From: CAYMUN01 sp964640775
GTDB taxonomy: Bacteria; Patescibacteriota; Saccharimonadia; Saccharimonadales; UBA4665
Direction of reading: 5' to 3'
Assembly (NCBI GenBank): GCA_964640775.1
Contig: CAZXIT010000004.1
Span: 1 to 30,629, forward strand
Length of the DNA stretch: 30,629 nucleotides
How positions within the stretch are numbered: position 1 is the first letter of the stretch; the number at the start of each line of letters is the position of its first letter. Of the stretch, positions 1 to 8,245 are shown one piece after another. Under the pieces are notes generated by a model. The model did no database searches. It was given only the letters and a program-made list of their open reading frames with translations, and was not told the DNA's origin. The position numbers and the translations under genes are program-made.

Positions 1-1
1 A

Positions 2-1750
2 ATTATTATTTCCGGCAGTCCCGCCAATACTTCCCAGGGTCCGGCCCCGCAGCCGGTGGCTGACATTTGGGACAGTCCGCTGCCGCTGCTGGGCATCTGT
101 TTTGGCATGCAAGCCATGGTGGCTGCCCGGGGCGGCGAGGTGGCCAAAAATGCTATCCGCGAAGATGGCCGAGTGACCACCCAAGTTGACGTCACTCATC
201 CGCTTTTTACGGGTATCAAAAAAGACTTCACCGGGCTTTTCACACACGGCGATTTTGTCAAAACTATTCCTGGCGGCTTTCAGGTCTTGGGTTCCCACAA
301 ACTGAGCGACGGCTCGACGGCTTATTCTTCAATCGCCAAGGGCAATAAAATTGGGGTCCAGTTTCATCCTGAGGTTTTTGACGATACCCCGGAGGGCTAT
401 CAGTTATTTAAGAACTTTTTAGAATTAATCGCTGGCCTCAAGCCTGATGAAAAATTTAGGCACAAACAGATGCAAGAACTCATTGCTGCCAAAAAGAAGC
501 ACATCGCCAAGCAGGCTGGCAGCCGGCACGTCATTGCTTTTGTCAGCGGCGGGGTTGATTCCAGCGTGACGGCGACACTGGCTGCCGGCGCTATTCCGGC
601 TAGGCGCTTGCACGCTTTTTATATAGACAATGGCTTCATGCGTGATGAGGACGACCAAGTGATAGAAGCTTTGCAGACAGCCGGCATACCCGTCCAGAAA
701 GTTGATGCCGTGACTGATTTTGAGTATGCCGCCGCCGAGATTGACGGCATTAACAACGGGCCGCTCATCGCCGTCACTGACCCGGAAGCTAAGCGCAAAA
801 TCATTGGCAAAGCCTTTGTGCAGGTACAAAACAAATTAGTCGCCGGTCTGAAGCTGGACGAGGCTATGCTGCTCCAGGGCACCAATGCTGCTGACCGTAT
901 CGAAAGCGGCCACAGTACGGGTGACAGCCACACTATGACCATCAAAACCCATCACAACCAGGTCAAAGAAGTTCAGGAGCTAAAAGCCGCCGGTCTGCTG
1001 ATCGAGCCGATCGATGACCTGTTCAAAGATGAAGTCAGGGAAATGGGCCAGCAATTAGGGCTGTCCGAGGAGCTGGTACAGCGCCAGCCTTTCCCGGGTC
1101 CCGGTTTGGCCATCCGGATCATCGCTGCGGCTGAATCAGATACTGATTTGCGCCCGGCTGCTGCCGAAGCAGATATGCAGATCTTTCTTGATAAGCACGC
1201 CAAAGGCACCTCGGCTCATCTGCTGCCAATCCGCAGTGTCGGTGTCGGCGGCGACGAGCGCTCACACCTTTCGGTGGCAGCCATAGAACACGGCGCACTA
1301 AGTGCCGAGGGGCTAGCCAAGCTAGGCGCTGATCTGCCCGCGCACTTTCGCAATATCGTCAACCGCGTCATTTATGCCCTTGGTCCGCAGCCGCTTAGCA
1401 GCCGTTCGTTGACTAAGACTTTGCTGACTGGCGATGTTCGCGCCCAGCTGCGCCAGGCTGACCGTATCGTGTTTGAAGAGATGCGGACCGCCGGCTTGCT
1501 TGGTACGATTAAACAGTTTCCGGTGGTGCTATTGCCGCTTTCCTTTGGCAAACCCGGGCAGCGCTCCATCGTCCTCAGACCGGTTGCTACCAGCACCTTC
1601 ATGACCGTCCAAGCCATGCTGCCGGGCCGTGATTTGCCAGCCGCATTCCTAGCGGGCATAAGCAATCGTATTCTAGCCGAGGTCTCCGGTATCTCCCAGG
1701 TGTTTTTAGATCTCACCAACAAGCCGCCAGCTACCACGGAGTGGGAATAG
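2..1750 (+). CDS. guaA: GMP synthase (glutamine-hydrolysing), 5' end cut by window
   Basis: Converts XMP, ATP and glutamine to GMP, the last step of guanine nucleotide synthesis, in the cytoplasm. The reading frame is open from base 2, so the true start lies outside the window; the GTG at 56 is internal. In order the protein shows the class I amidotransferase nucleophile motif GICFGMQ, the GVQFHPEV histidine/glutamate motif, the ATP-pyrophosphatase P-loop SGGVDSS, the RQPFPGPGLAIRI segment, and the C-terminal KPPATTEWE ending typical of GuaA dimerisation domains. At least 582 residues are visible, longer than the usual 510-525; the extra length seems to lie in the C-terminal half. It converges on the next minus-strand gene with only 3 bases between the stops, and no terminator hairpin is visible. 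Confidence 0.97.
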   Translation: MIISGSPANTSQGPAPQPVADIWDSPLPLLGICFGMQAMVAARGGEVAKNAIREDGRVTTQVDVTHPLFTGIKKDFTGLFTHGDFVKTIPGGFQVLGSHKLSDGSTAYSSIAKGNKIGVQFHPEVFDDTPEGYQLFKNFLELIAGLKPDEKFRHKQMQELIAAKKKHIAKQAGSRHVIAFVSGGVDSSVTATLAAGAIPARRLHAFYIDNGFMRDEDDQVIEALQTAGIPVQKVDAVTDFEYAAAEIDGINNGPLIAVTDPEAKRKIIGKAFVQVQNKLVAGLKLDEAMLLQGTNAADRIESGHSTGDSHTMTIKTHHNQVKEVQELKAAGLLIEPIDDLFKDEVREMGQQLGLSEELVQRQPFPGPGLAIRIIAAAESDTDLRPAAAEADMQIFLDKHAKGTSAHLLPIRSVGVGGDERSHLSVAAIEHGALSAEGLAKLGADLPAHFRNIVNRVIYALGPQPLSSRSLTKTLLTGDVRAQLRQADRIVFEEMRTAGLLGTIKQFPVVLLPLSFGKPGQRSIVLRPVATSTFMTVQAMLPGRDLPAAFLAGISNRILAEVSGISQVFLDLTNKPPATTEWE

Positions 1751-1753
1751 GCG

Positions 1754-2971
1754 CTAAGAGACTGGCTTTCTGGTACCAAGGAAAACCCTCAGGATCACAA
1801 ATAGCTGCACAAACGACAGCACGTAGAATGCCGGCTGGACAATGGGGGAGAGCAAGGTATAAGCGGCTTTTTGCCGCAATTTCAGCCGTTCATCGTCCCA
1901 AATCGCCAGTACCATAAACAATGTGAGCAGCGCCCAGCTCAGCACGTAGAGTGCCGGCTGGTGCAAGCTAACCGCCAAATATATAAAGTACGTTAGCAGG
2001 ATTGGGATGCATAGTGCGGCCAAGCCGACACCTACGGCCAGCGGCAAACGAAACCAGGTGAGAAATAGCGTGTAGCTGGCATCGCGTGCAAAAAAAACGG
2101 GGCGGTACGTTTTGACGGCCATAAAACGCCGCAGCTGCAGCCTGTAGCGCTGCCGAAAAAGATCGATACTTGAGGCTAAGGGGGCGCTATACAGCACTGC
2201 ATCGCTTCCATAACAAATGTGCGTGCTGCGGTTGCCAAGCCGCAGCGGGAATAGCTGGCGGCCGGCATTTTTAGTGGATTTGCGAGAGGCAGCAGGCAGC
2301 AATTGACTGGCGGTAGTCCGATTGTATAAAACGCCTGTGGCCGCGGCGGCGTAGTCAGTGTTGGAAATACTGCTGAATTTTTGAGAACGCCGGCTGAGCA
2401 GCTGTTCGAAGTGCTGAAACAAGCTGGCAGTAGTATGCGCGGTGCCCACCCGGCTGCTGCATACCAGTCCGTCGAGATCAGGCTCGCTGTTAAAATGCCT
2501 GACAGCGTTCGCAAGAGCTTCCCGGTCGAGGAGCTGCCCCGGCTGCAGCCATATGACTAGTTCACCAGCCGCGTGGGCACGATAGACATCGGCGACTGCT
2601 TGGATAGCCGGCACTGGCCGGCGCTTGGCGCTGAGTCGAATCATTCTCTTGGGATGATCAGCGATGAACTGCCTGACAACAGTGGCAGTGGTATCTTGGG
2701 AATTGCTGTCGACAACGATTATTTCTAGTTTGCGGTATGTGCTGCCTGCGATACTTTCAAGGGTCTGCTTGATCAGCAGGGCGTCGTTGCGCGTCGGAAT
2801 TATAAGGCTGATGAGCGGCCGCTGACGGTAGTGCCGGGCGTGCGGATGCCGGCTGAACTGCCGGCGCAGCTTGATATGCCGGAGGTCATAGATATTTGAG
2901 CCGCCGACAGTCAAGACCGCCAAAATACCGCCTATTATAACTGTAAATAACAGCAGGCTTTGAAATATCAT
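1754..2971 (-). CDS. Membrane GT2-like protein with degenerate catalytic motifs
   Basis: This 405-residue protein has one N-terminal membrane segment (about 1-22), a glycosyltransferase family 2 domain (about 50-285) and three or so C-terminal membrane segments (about 300-398), the layout of BcsA/HAS-like processive synthases. The nucleotide-binding start is kept (SLIIPTRND, then VVDSNSQDTT with D88). The position of the metal-binding DxD reads WLQPGQ (141-146), the catalytic TED position reads TKN (233-235), and QxxRW reads QRYRL (274-278). The family assignment is sound, but glycosyl transfer by this protein is doubtful. Its start overlaps the sortase stop by ATGA, so the two are probably translationally coupled. 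It may be a non-catalytic partner of the sortase, or a transferase with unusual active-site residues. Confidence 0.8.
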   Translation of the reverse strand: MIFQSLLLFTVIIGGILAVLTVGGSNIYDLRHIKLRRQFSRHPHARHYRQRPLISLIIPTRNDALLIKQTLESIAGSTYRKLEIIVVDSNSQDTTATVVRQFIADHPKRMIRLSAKRRPVPAIQAVADVYRAHAAGELVIWLQPGQLLDREALANAVRHFNSEPDLDGLVCSSRVGTAHTTASLFQHFEQLLSRRSQKFSSISNTDYAAAATGVLYNRTTASQLLPAASRKSTKNAGRQLFPLRLGNRSTHICYGSDAVLYSAPLASSIDLFRQRYRLQLRRFMAVKTYRPVFFARDASYTLFLTWFRLPLAVGVGLAALCIPILLTYFIYLAVSLHQPALYVLSWALLTLFMVLAIWDDERLKLRQKAAYTLLSPIVQPAFYVLSFVQLFVILRVFLGTRKPVS

Positions 2972-3576
2972 TGCATAACCTTTTCAAAATTAAATGTAAA
3001 CAGCGTGCGCCATTCATCAATGCTGCCGGTGCATGTTTGGATAGTAAGCTTCGGCGGCCCGTTATAGTGCAAGACCGAAGTATCATCAGGAGTCAGGCTG
3101 CGTGCATTGTCAAAGCGATAGGCAAAAATGTGTCCATTGTCGGTGTAGAGCAGCGCCGAAGCGCCCGCTGCCGGCGTGTTGTGGCGGAGGGCGCCAAAGA
3201 CATTATTATTATTGTGCCCGTATATAAAGGTATCGCCGCCGGAATCATTGGCCGCTGTGCTCATCATAGCGAACTGGGCATGATAGCCGCTGAGGGTCCA
3301 GGAGTGGTCGGCGTCGTTGTAATAGCCCTCATCAACCGGCAGGTCAATCCCAGAGTCGGGAATGACAATGCGAATCGGTTTGCCTGAGATAACGACTTTG
3401 ACAGCAGCCGGCAAGTGCGGGGTTTGCTGGGTACGAGTGAGCGAAATAGGCTCGGTATGTGCTAGATACTGGACGGGGTGCAAGACATACCAGCCAAAAA
3501 GCAGCGTCAGTACATAGAGCGTACTGACGCTGCCAGCGAAACGAACTCGCTGCAAGGCGGTGGGTCCGTTGTCCAT
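2968..3576 (-). CDS. Sortase (cysteine transpeptidase)
   Basis: Membrane-bound sortase of 202 residues that would cleave LPxTG-type signals and join the protein to a cell-wall or pilin nucleophile. There is a single N-terminal membrane segment (about 15-33) and a short linker, then the sortase beta-barrel. The catalytic triad is visible: His121 in YGHNNNNVFG, Cys182 in LTIQTCTG, and Arg190 in EWRTLF. The class is not certain; size and motifs fit the small class D/E/F-like enzymes. It lies 10 bases after the LPKTG protein and overlaps the downstream GT2-like gene by 4 bases, so the three are probably one transcript. The upstream LPKTG protein is the obvious substrate (inference). Confidence 0.93.
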   Translation of the reverse strand: MDNGPTALQRVRFAGSVSTLYVLTLLFGWYVLHPVQYLAHTEPISLTRTQQTPHLPAAVKVVISGKPIRIVIPDSGIDLPVDEGYYNDADHSWTLSGYHAQFAMMSTAANDSGGDTFIYGHNNNNVFGALRHNTPAAGASALLYTDNGHIFAYRFDNARSLTPDDTSVLHYNGPPKLTIQTCTGSIDEWRTLFTFNFEKVMQ

Positions 3577-3586
3577 ATGCGGGGCT

Positions 3587-4129
3587 CTATTTCAGAGCGA
3601 GGCGGCGGTATGCCAGGATGCCTAGTTGTGAAGCGCCCAGAAGGCCGGCGATGATCGCTGTGCCCATGGCTGTTCGGCTGACTACATTGCTGGTGCCCGT
3701 TTTTGGCAGGGCTGCAACGGCGACAGGTGCGGCTGCTGGAGCAGCTGGTGTGGCGGCCGGCGTACTAGCTGGAGTCACAACCGCCGGTGTAGGAGTCACG
3801 GCAGCTGCCGGGATGCAGGCAGCATCAATATTGGTCGTCGTCTCACCGGCGTTAATCGCGTTGCCGCTGGATACGGAACCGACAGCAGTATTGCTGGCAG
3901 TCTGCACAGCACCGCTGTTAGCGGCCTGGGTAGTGCCATTAACGACTAAAATATCATTCACACAGGTAAAGATGAGATGGTTATTGACGTCGAACTGGCA
4001 AACATTGGTTGAGCCCGTGCCGTTGCCATTAGTAATAGTACAGGGGGCGGCCGTTGCCGCGGCAGCAGTGCCTCCCATAATACCCAGGCAAACAATCCCG
4101 GCTGTTAGTAATTGTATAATCTTTTTCAT
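3587..4129 (-). CDS. Small secreted LPKTG-anchored surface protein
   Basis: A 180-residue cell-wall sorting protein. Residues 1-28 form a signal peptide (MKK, hydrophobic stretch, AAAATAA). The mature part contains four cysteines (30, 44, 56, 105), enough for two disulfides. A Pro/Ala/Thr/Val-rich stalk (about 107-140) follows, then the sorting signal LPKTG (141-145), a hydrophobic segment, and a basic tail ending RRLALK. The globular part (about 29-106) is not a family I recognise; its Asn/Thr/Ser-rich repeats suggest beta structure. A GGGAG ribosome binding site precedes the ATG. It is first in the operon with the sortase and the GT2-like protein, so it is probably the dedicated sortase substrate. 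Confidence 0.9.
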   Translation of the reverse strand: MKKIIQLLTAGIVCLGIMGGTAAAATAAPCTITNGNGTGSTNVCQFDVNNHLIFTCVNDILVVNGTTQAANSGAVQTASNTAVGSVSSGNAINAGETTTNIDAACIPAAAVTPTPAVVTPASTPAATPAAPAAAPVAVAALPKTGTSNVVSRTAMGTAIIAGLLGASQLGILAYRRLALK

Positions 4130-4172
4130 AGTAGCTCCCTCGCTGTTAATAATTGCCCCACGCTTACCTTAC

Positions 4173-4201
4173 TTTATATACCATATTAATAATTATGACA
4201 A
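4173..4201 (-). promoter_or_regulatory. Promoter for LPKTG-sortase operon
   Basis: Reading the minus strand, TTGTCA (4201-4196) is separated by 17 bases from TATAAA (4178-4173), in an AT-rich intergenic stretch about 40 bases before the ATG of the LPKTG protein. The match is by eye; the whole stretch is AT-rich, so neighbouring hexamers are possible. Confidence 0.55.
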
Positions 4202-4261
4202 TAGGTAAAGTTTAGTATATACATAAGCACAATCATGCCCTGCCTCGCGACAAGGGGTAAA

Positions 4262-4290
4262 TGGGCAGCTGACGGTATTTCCGCTATAAT
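4262..4290 (+). promoter_or_regulatory. leuS promoter
   Basis: A perfect TATAAT (4285-4290) is preceded at 17 bases by the weak -35 TGGGCA (4262-4267). Transcription would begin near 4297, about 30 bases before the leuS GTG. An AGGAG ribosome binding site at 4316-4320, 7 bases from the GTG, supports that start. Confidence 0.6.
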
Positions 4291-4327
4291 TTAATTACGT
4301 TAAGACAAACCTGATAGGAGTTTTTAA

Positions 4328-6802
4328 GTGCAGCGCTATAACCCGAAGGATATAGAGCCAAAATGGCAAAAAATTTGGGACGAGACCGGTATCTACGCGG
4401 CCGACCTGGAGAGCAGCAAGCCAAAATACATAGCCATGAGCATGTTTAACTACCCGAGTGGTGCCGGCATCCATATTGGCCATGCCATGAACTACACTAT
4501 CAGCGACGTCAAAGCTCGCTTCAAGCGGCAGCAGGGCTATGAGAGCTACCATCCTATAGGCTGGGACGCCTTTGGCTTGCCAGCCGAAAATTATGCTATC
4601 AAAGCCGGTGTTTCTCCGCAGGAAAGTATGGCGACGATCATCCCGAGCTACCACAAACAATACAAAGCCATGGGCTGGAGCAACGACTGGGAAAAGGAAA
4701 TCTCAACCCACCTCCCTGAATACTACAAGTGGACACAATGGATCTTCTCCCAAATGTATAAAAATCGTCTGGCCTACCAGGACGCTCGCCTGCAATGGTG
4801 GTGCGAGCAGTGCCAGACAGTACTGGCCAACGAGCAGGTGATTGACGGCAAATGCTGGCGCCATGACGGCCCGGACGACCCGCTGGTACAAAAAAAAGAA
4901 GTCAAACAGTGGTTTTTCAAAATCACTGACTACGCAGACGAACTCTTGGAAGCTATCGATGACCTGGACTGGACCCCCAGCGTCAAGCTCGCTCAGAAAA
5001 ATTGGATTGGCCGCAGCGAGGGTATGCAAGTTGCGTTCAAGGTCGCAGGTTTAGGTGCTGATGACGCAAGCATAGAAGTCTTTACGACCGCGCACGACAC
5101 TATCTATGGCGCTACTTTCATGGTATTTGCTCCCGAGCATCCATTAATCGAAAAATATGCCAAAAATGCCGCCAACTACAGCGAAATCCAGGATTATATT
5201 GATACGGCGGTTCGCAAGTCTGAAGTTGATCGCGAGGTAGACAGGCAAAAAACTGGCGTTGAAGTGAAAGGACTCTCTGTCGTAAACCCGATTAATGGCC
5301 GGAAACTTCCAGTTTGGGTAGCTGATTATGTCTTAATGGGGTACGGTACAGGGGCCGTAATGGCTGTGCCGGGCGAAGACGAGCGTGATTATGAATTTGC
5401 TCAAAAATTTCACCTGCCCATTGTATACACAACCCAGCAGCAGGAGTTTATAAACTACCAAACTGAACTCAAAAAAGACCGCAAGAAATATAAACTGGCG
5501 AATTCAGAAGAATTTGACGGCTTGGATTTTGAGACTGGACGAACCAAGATTCAGGAAAAATTGGAAAAACTTGGCGCAGGAGCGGCGCTTGTGCAGTATA
5601 AAATGCGCGATTGGAGCGTCAGCCGCCAGCGGTACTGGGGTGCGCCGATACCGATTATTCATTGTCCGAAGTGCGGCCTGGTGCTGGTGCCTGACGAGGA
5701 TTTGCCGGTGGTCTTGCCGGAATTGGACGATTTCCAGCCGAGCGGCGATGGACGCAGCGCGCTGGCCCGGGCCAAAGATTGGCTGAGTGTGGATTGTCCG
5801 AAGTGCGGCGGTCCAGCTGAGCGCGAAACCGACACGCTGGACACCTATATCTGCAGCAGCTGGTACATGTACCGCTATTTTGCGCCGCACAACCAGCAGC
5901 AGATTTTTGACAGTACTATTGTCAACAAATGGGCGCCAATTGATTTTTATAATGGCGCCGACCATGCCACGGCCCATCTGCTGTACGCTCGGTTTATTGC
6001 CCGTTTCTTTTATAAAATCGGCTTGGTAAACAATCCTGAGCCGTTTAAGCAGATGCTATTTAACGGCAAAGTCACTGCCGCCGACGGCACAATGTTTTCT
6101 AAATCAAAAGGCAACGGTATCGACCCGCTGGAAATTATTGATAGCGGCTACGGCGCCGACGCTCTCAGGACATACCTTATGTTTGCTGCGCCTCTAGAGA
6201 TCGCCACTAAATGGGATCCGCAAGGCGTTCCGGGTACGCACCGCTTCCTGCAGCGGGTCTGGAATCTGGTGCAGGAATATCTGGCGACCGGCCCCATCAA
6301 GCTGGATGATACGCAGATCCGCGATATCAACCGTGCCGTTCATCAGATGATCAAAAAAGTCACCCAGGACATCGAGCATAGCCGCTACAACACGGCGATC
6401 GCCAGCGCCATGGCTGGCACCAACCAGCTGTACAAGCTTAAGACGGCCAGTTTTGGTAAAAACGACGTCTGGCAGCAGGCTTTGGAGAGCCTGGCAGCCA
6501 GCATCGCTCCCTTCGCGCCGCATATGAGCGAAGAACTGTGGCACCAGCTGGGGCATAGCACCTCGATACATACTGACACCTGGCCCAAGTGGGACGAGCA
6601 GTACCTGGCCCAGGACACGGCAACCATAGTGATCCAAGTTAACGGCAAGCTGCGCGGCGAAATCCAGGTCGCCAGCGACACCGCCAGCGACACTGTGGTG
6701 GCAGCCGCCAAAGCCGACGAGAAAGTCGCGGCCCACCTGGCCGATCATGCCATCCATAAAACCATCTACGTCCCCGGCAAACTCGTCAACTTCGTCATCT
6801 AG
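4328..6802 (+). CDS. leuS: Leucyl-tRNA synthetase
   Basis: Class I aminoacyl-tRNA synthetase that charges tRNA-Leu in the cytoplasm, 824 residues, normal for bacterial LeuRS. The HIGH motif is at residues 49-52 after FNYPSGAGI. The CP1 editing domain is present (TTAHDTIYGATFM and GYGTGAVMAVPGEDERD), with two zinc-type CxxC knuckles (HCPKCG, DCPKCG). The second catalytic motif reads MFSKS (589-593) where KMSKS is the consensus, a common LeuRS variant. The C-terminus holds the anticodon-binding helical region and a small C-terminal domain (IVIQVNGKLRG). The GTG start is fixed by AGGAG seven bases upstream. The gene stands alone with its own promoter. Confidence 0.98.
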   Translation: MQRYNPKDIEPKWQKIWDETGIYAADLESSKPKYIAMSMFNYPSGAGIHIGHAMNYTISDVKARFKRQQGYESYHPIGWDAFGLPAENYAIKAGVSPQESMATIIPSYHKQYKAMGWSNDWEKEISTHLPEYYKWTQWIFSQMYKNRLAYQDARLQWWCEQCQTVLANEQVIDGKCWRHDGPDDPLVQKKEVKQWFFKITDYADELLEAIDDLDWTPSVKLAQKNWIGRSEGMQVAFKVAGLGADDASIEVFTTAHDTIYGATFMVFAPEHPLIEKYAKNAANYSEIQDYIDTAVRKSEVDREVDRQKTGVEVKGLSVVNPINGRKLPVWVADYVLMGYGTGAVMAVPGEDERDYEFAQKFHLPIVYTTQQQEFINYQTELKKDRKKYKLANSEEFDGLDFETGRTKIQEKLEKLGAGAALVQYKMRDWSVSRQRYWGAPIPIIHCPKCGLVLVPDEDLPVVLPELDDFQPSGDGRSALARAKDWLSVDCPKCGGPAERETDTLDTYICSSWYMYRYFAPHNQQQIFDSTIVNKWAPIDFYNGADHATAHLLYARFIARFFYKIGLVNNPEPFKQMLFNGKVTAADGTMFSKSKGNGIDPLEIIDSGYGADALRTYLMFAAPLEIATKWDPQGVPGTHRFLQRVWNLVQEYLATGPIKLDDTQIRDINRAVHQMIKKVTQDIEHSRYNTAIASAMAGTNQLYKLKTASFGKNDVWQQALESLAASIAPFAPHMSEELWHQLGHSTSIHTDTWPKWDEQYLAQDTATIVIQVNGKLRGEIQVASDTASDTVVAAAKADEKVAAHLADHAIHKTIYVPGKLVNFVI

Positions 6803-6817
6803 CGTATAGCTTACGGG

Positions 6818-6882
6818 GGTCAAACCATGTCAGCATCTTGACATCGCATGTCGGGTTTCGCCAACCTACGCGTGGTTTGACC
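6818..6882. repeat. Intergenic inverted repeat with nested alternative hairpins
   Basis: A perfect 10-base inverted repeat (GGTCAAACCA at 6818-6827, TGGTTTGACC at 6873-6882) encloses 45 bases. Inside, TGACAT can pair with an upstream ATGTCA or with the downstream ATGTC, giving two mutually exclusive small hairpins. It lies between the leuS stop and the rpmF promoter. No T-run follows, so it is not a classical intrinsic terminator; it could be a 3' processing structure, a terminator of another kind, or a remnant element. Confidence 0.5.
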
Positions 6883-6910
6883 AATTACCTGAGCTGTCTG
6901 CGCGTCGTCC

Positions 6911-6939
6911 TTGAGAAACATAGCCGGATTTGCTAATAT
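6911..6939 (+). promoter_or_regulatory. rpmF-nusB-nudix promoter, extended -10
   Basis: TTGAGA (6911-6916), 17 bases, then TAATAT (6934-6939), with a TG dinucleotide at 6931-6932 forming an extended -10. The expected start of transcription is near 6946, about 35 bases before the rpmF ATG. Confidence 0.7.
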
Positions 6940-6980
6940 AGAGCTAAGTTTTTGTAAGTAATGAAAAGGACATATGGCCC

Positions 6981-7124
6981 ATGGGTAAACCAAAAAAGCG
7001 AACCAGCCCGCGCAAGACCGGCACTCGGCGCAGCCACCTGGTGTTGAAACTGGCACGCAAGGTCAACGCCAAATCACCTGTCAAAGTCCGCACTACCAAG
7101 CGCGAATCCGCTAAGCTCATCTGA
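6981..7124 (+). CDS. rpmF: Ribosomal protein bL32
   Basis: A 47-residue, very basic protein starting MGKPKKRTSPRK and continuing TGTRRSHLVLKL, which matches the bL32 signature (PKKRTS, R, G, RR, H). It is a structural protein of the large ribosomal subunit. It lacks the CxxC zinc pairs found in some bL32, so it is the zinc-free form. The ATG at 6981 has AAGGA at 6966-6970. An out-of-frame ATG at 6974 reads four codons and stops within the first codons of rpmF. It is followed after 38 bases by nusB and probably shares its transcript. Confidence 0.85.
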   Translation: MGKPKKRTSPRKTGTRRSHLVLKLARKVNAKSPVKVRTTKRESAKLI

Positions 7125-7162
7125 GATAGCACTCTGAAACCCTAAATAGGAAACTTAACAAT

Positions 7163-7720
7163 ATGGCTTCCAACCGTCACCTCGGCCGCATCATCGCTCT
7201 CCAGACGCTCTACGAGCAGGAAATGCGTAGTGAAGCCAATGATTTGGAGTTCGATGTCGGCGCGGTGCTGGACCGCAACGTTTTGCGCTACAAAGAGATG
7301 CTCGACGATGTTGAGTTTATCAAAAAGTTGGTTGCCGGCGTCAGCCAGCAAGCCGCTGATCTCGATGCCAAATTGCAGCCAGTCGCGCCAGAGTGGCCGA
7401 TTGACCAGATAGCTCGGATGGATCGCATTGTCCTGCGCATCGGCCTCTATGAACTCGAAAATGAAGCGGACGTGCCGCCCAAAGTCGTCATTAATGAAGC
7501 CGTGGAACTGGCCAAAGCTTTTGGCGGCGACAATTCATCGAAATTCGTCAACGGCGTGCTCGGCACCTTGCTGCGCCAGCGCGATGGCGATTCACCAGCA
7601 AATGACTTGCCGGGACCAGTCAAAAAACCGGCCGCCAAGAAATCCGCTCCCAAAACCAAGTCTAAATCTAAAACTTCCCTAAAGCCGGCCAAAACCAAAA
7701 AAGAATCGAAGAAGGCTTAA
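7163..7720 (+). CDS. nusB: Transcription antitermination factor NusB
   Basis: All-helical RNA-binding protein that with NusE (S10) promotes antitermination in rRNA operons. Residues about 1-140 fit NusB: N-terminal ASNRHLGRIIALQTLYEQE, middle EWPIDQIARMDRIVLRIGLYE, and C-terminal PPKVVINEAVELAKAFGGDNSSKFVNGVLG. A further 40 or so residues (about 146-185) are a Lys/Ala/Pro/Ser tail of low complexity not found in typical NusB proteins of about 140 residues; it may bind RNA nonspecifically. TAGGAAA precedes the ATG. The Nudix gene follows after 3 bases. Confidence 0.95.
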   Translation: MASNRHLGRIIALQTLYEQEMRSEANDLEFDVGAVLDRNVLRYKEMLDDVEFIKKLVAGVSQQAADLDAKLQPVAPEWPIDQIARMDRIVLRIGLYELENEADVPPKVVINEAVELAKAFGGDNSSKFVNGVLGTLLRQRDGDSPANDLPGPVKKPAAKKSAPKTKSKSKTSLKPAKTKKESKKA

Positions 7721-7723
7721 TCC

Positions 7724-8227
7724 GTGCAGCGGCCTAAACCAATTAAAGGCTTTCGAGACAAACTGTCACTGAAACGCCGGCCAATTATAGACGAGGTCGT
7801 CCGCGAGACGACATCCGGCGGTATCGTCTTTCGGCACAACGCTAAAACTAATGGAGTCGAGATCCTGCTAATGCTGGACGCCAAAAATCGCTGGACAATA
7901 CCAAAGGGCCATGTCGAGCCCGGCGAAGAGCCCAAGCAGACTGCCGAGCGTGAAATACGCGAGGAGACCGGCCTGCAGGAGATGAAGGTCTACAGCTGGC
8001 TGGGCAAAGTTAATTTCCGCTATCGGCGCAACCACACCCTGGTGCTGATGACCATGCATATCTATCTGGTAGAAGGCCTCGGCAATAGCGACAAATTGCA
8101 CCCTGAGGACTGGCTGAATGATATTAAGTGGCTGCCAGCAGCTGAGGCCGTCGATAAAATTGCCTACGACGACATCGGCAAACTTATTCTGCTGGGCATG
8201 AAACGCATTCGAGAAGGGAAACTGTAG
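7724..8227 (+). CDS. Nudix hydrolase
   Basis: Cytoplasmic pyrophosphohydrolase of 167 residues. The complete Nudix box is present: glycine, five residues, E, seven residues, then REIREETGL (starting GHVEPGEE). It is preceded by TSGGIVFR and RWTIPKGHVEPG, an arrangement seen in diadenosine polyphosphate hydrolases and MutT-like housekeeping enzymes. The substrate cannot be read from the sequence; Ap4A or a modified nucleotide are the usual candidates. The GTG start lies 3 bases after nusB, which suggests translational coupling. RNase III follows after 22 bases, consistent with an RNA/nucleotide housekeeping operon. Confidence 0.92.
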   Translation: MQRPKPIKGFRDKLSLKRRPIIDEVVRETTSGGIVFRHNAKTNGVEILLMLDAKNRWTIPKGHVEPGEEPKQTAEREIREETGLQEMKVYSWLGKVNFRYRRNHTLVLMTMHIYLVEGLGNSDKLHPEDWLNDIKWLPAAEAVDKIAYDDIGKLILLGMKRIREGKL

Positions 8228-8231
8228 TACA

Positions 8232-8245
8232 CTTAACAAGTTAAG
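8232..8245. repeat. Palindrome just upstream of rnc start
   Basis: CTTAAC, two A, GTTAAG: a perfect 6-base inverted repeat ending 4 bases before the rnc ATG at 8250, where a ribosome binding site would be expected. No other Shine-Dalgarno is visible for rnc. It could be an operator or a small hairpin affecting initiation. Confidence 0.4.

Noticed and set aside
3618..4208. 196-codon plus-strand frame opposite the LPKTG protein
   Set aside because: The minus strand has signal peptide, LPKTG motif and ribosome binding site; the plus frame is an Ala/Val-rich mirror of the Ala/Pro stalk.
6194..6823. 209-codon open frame on the minus strand opposite the end of leuS
   Set aside because: It is fully inside leuS, has no domain or ribosome binding site, and arises from the GC-rich third codon positions of the real gene.
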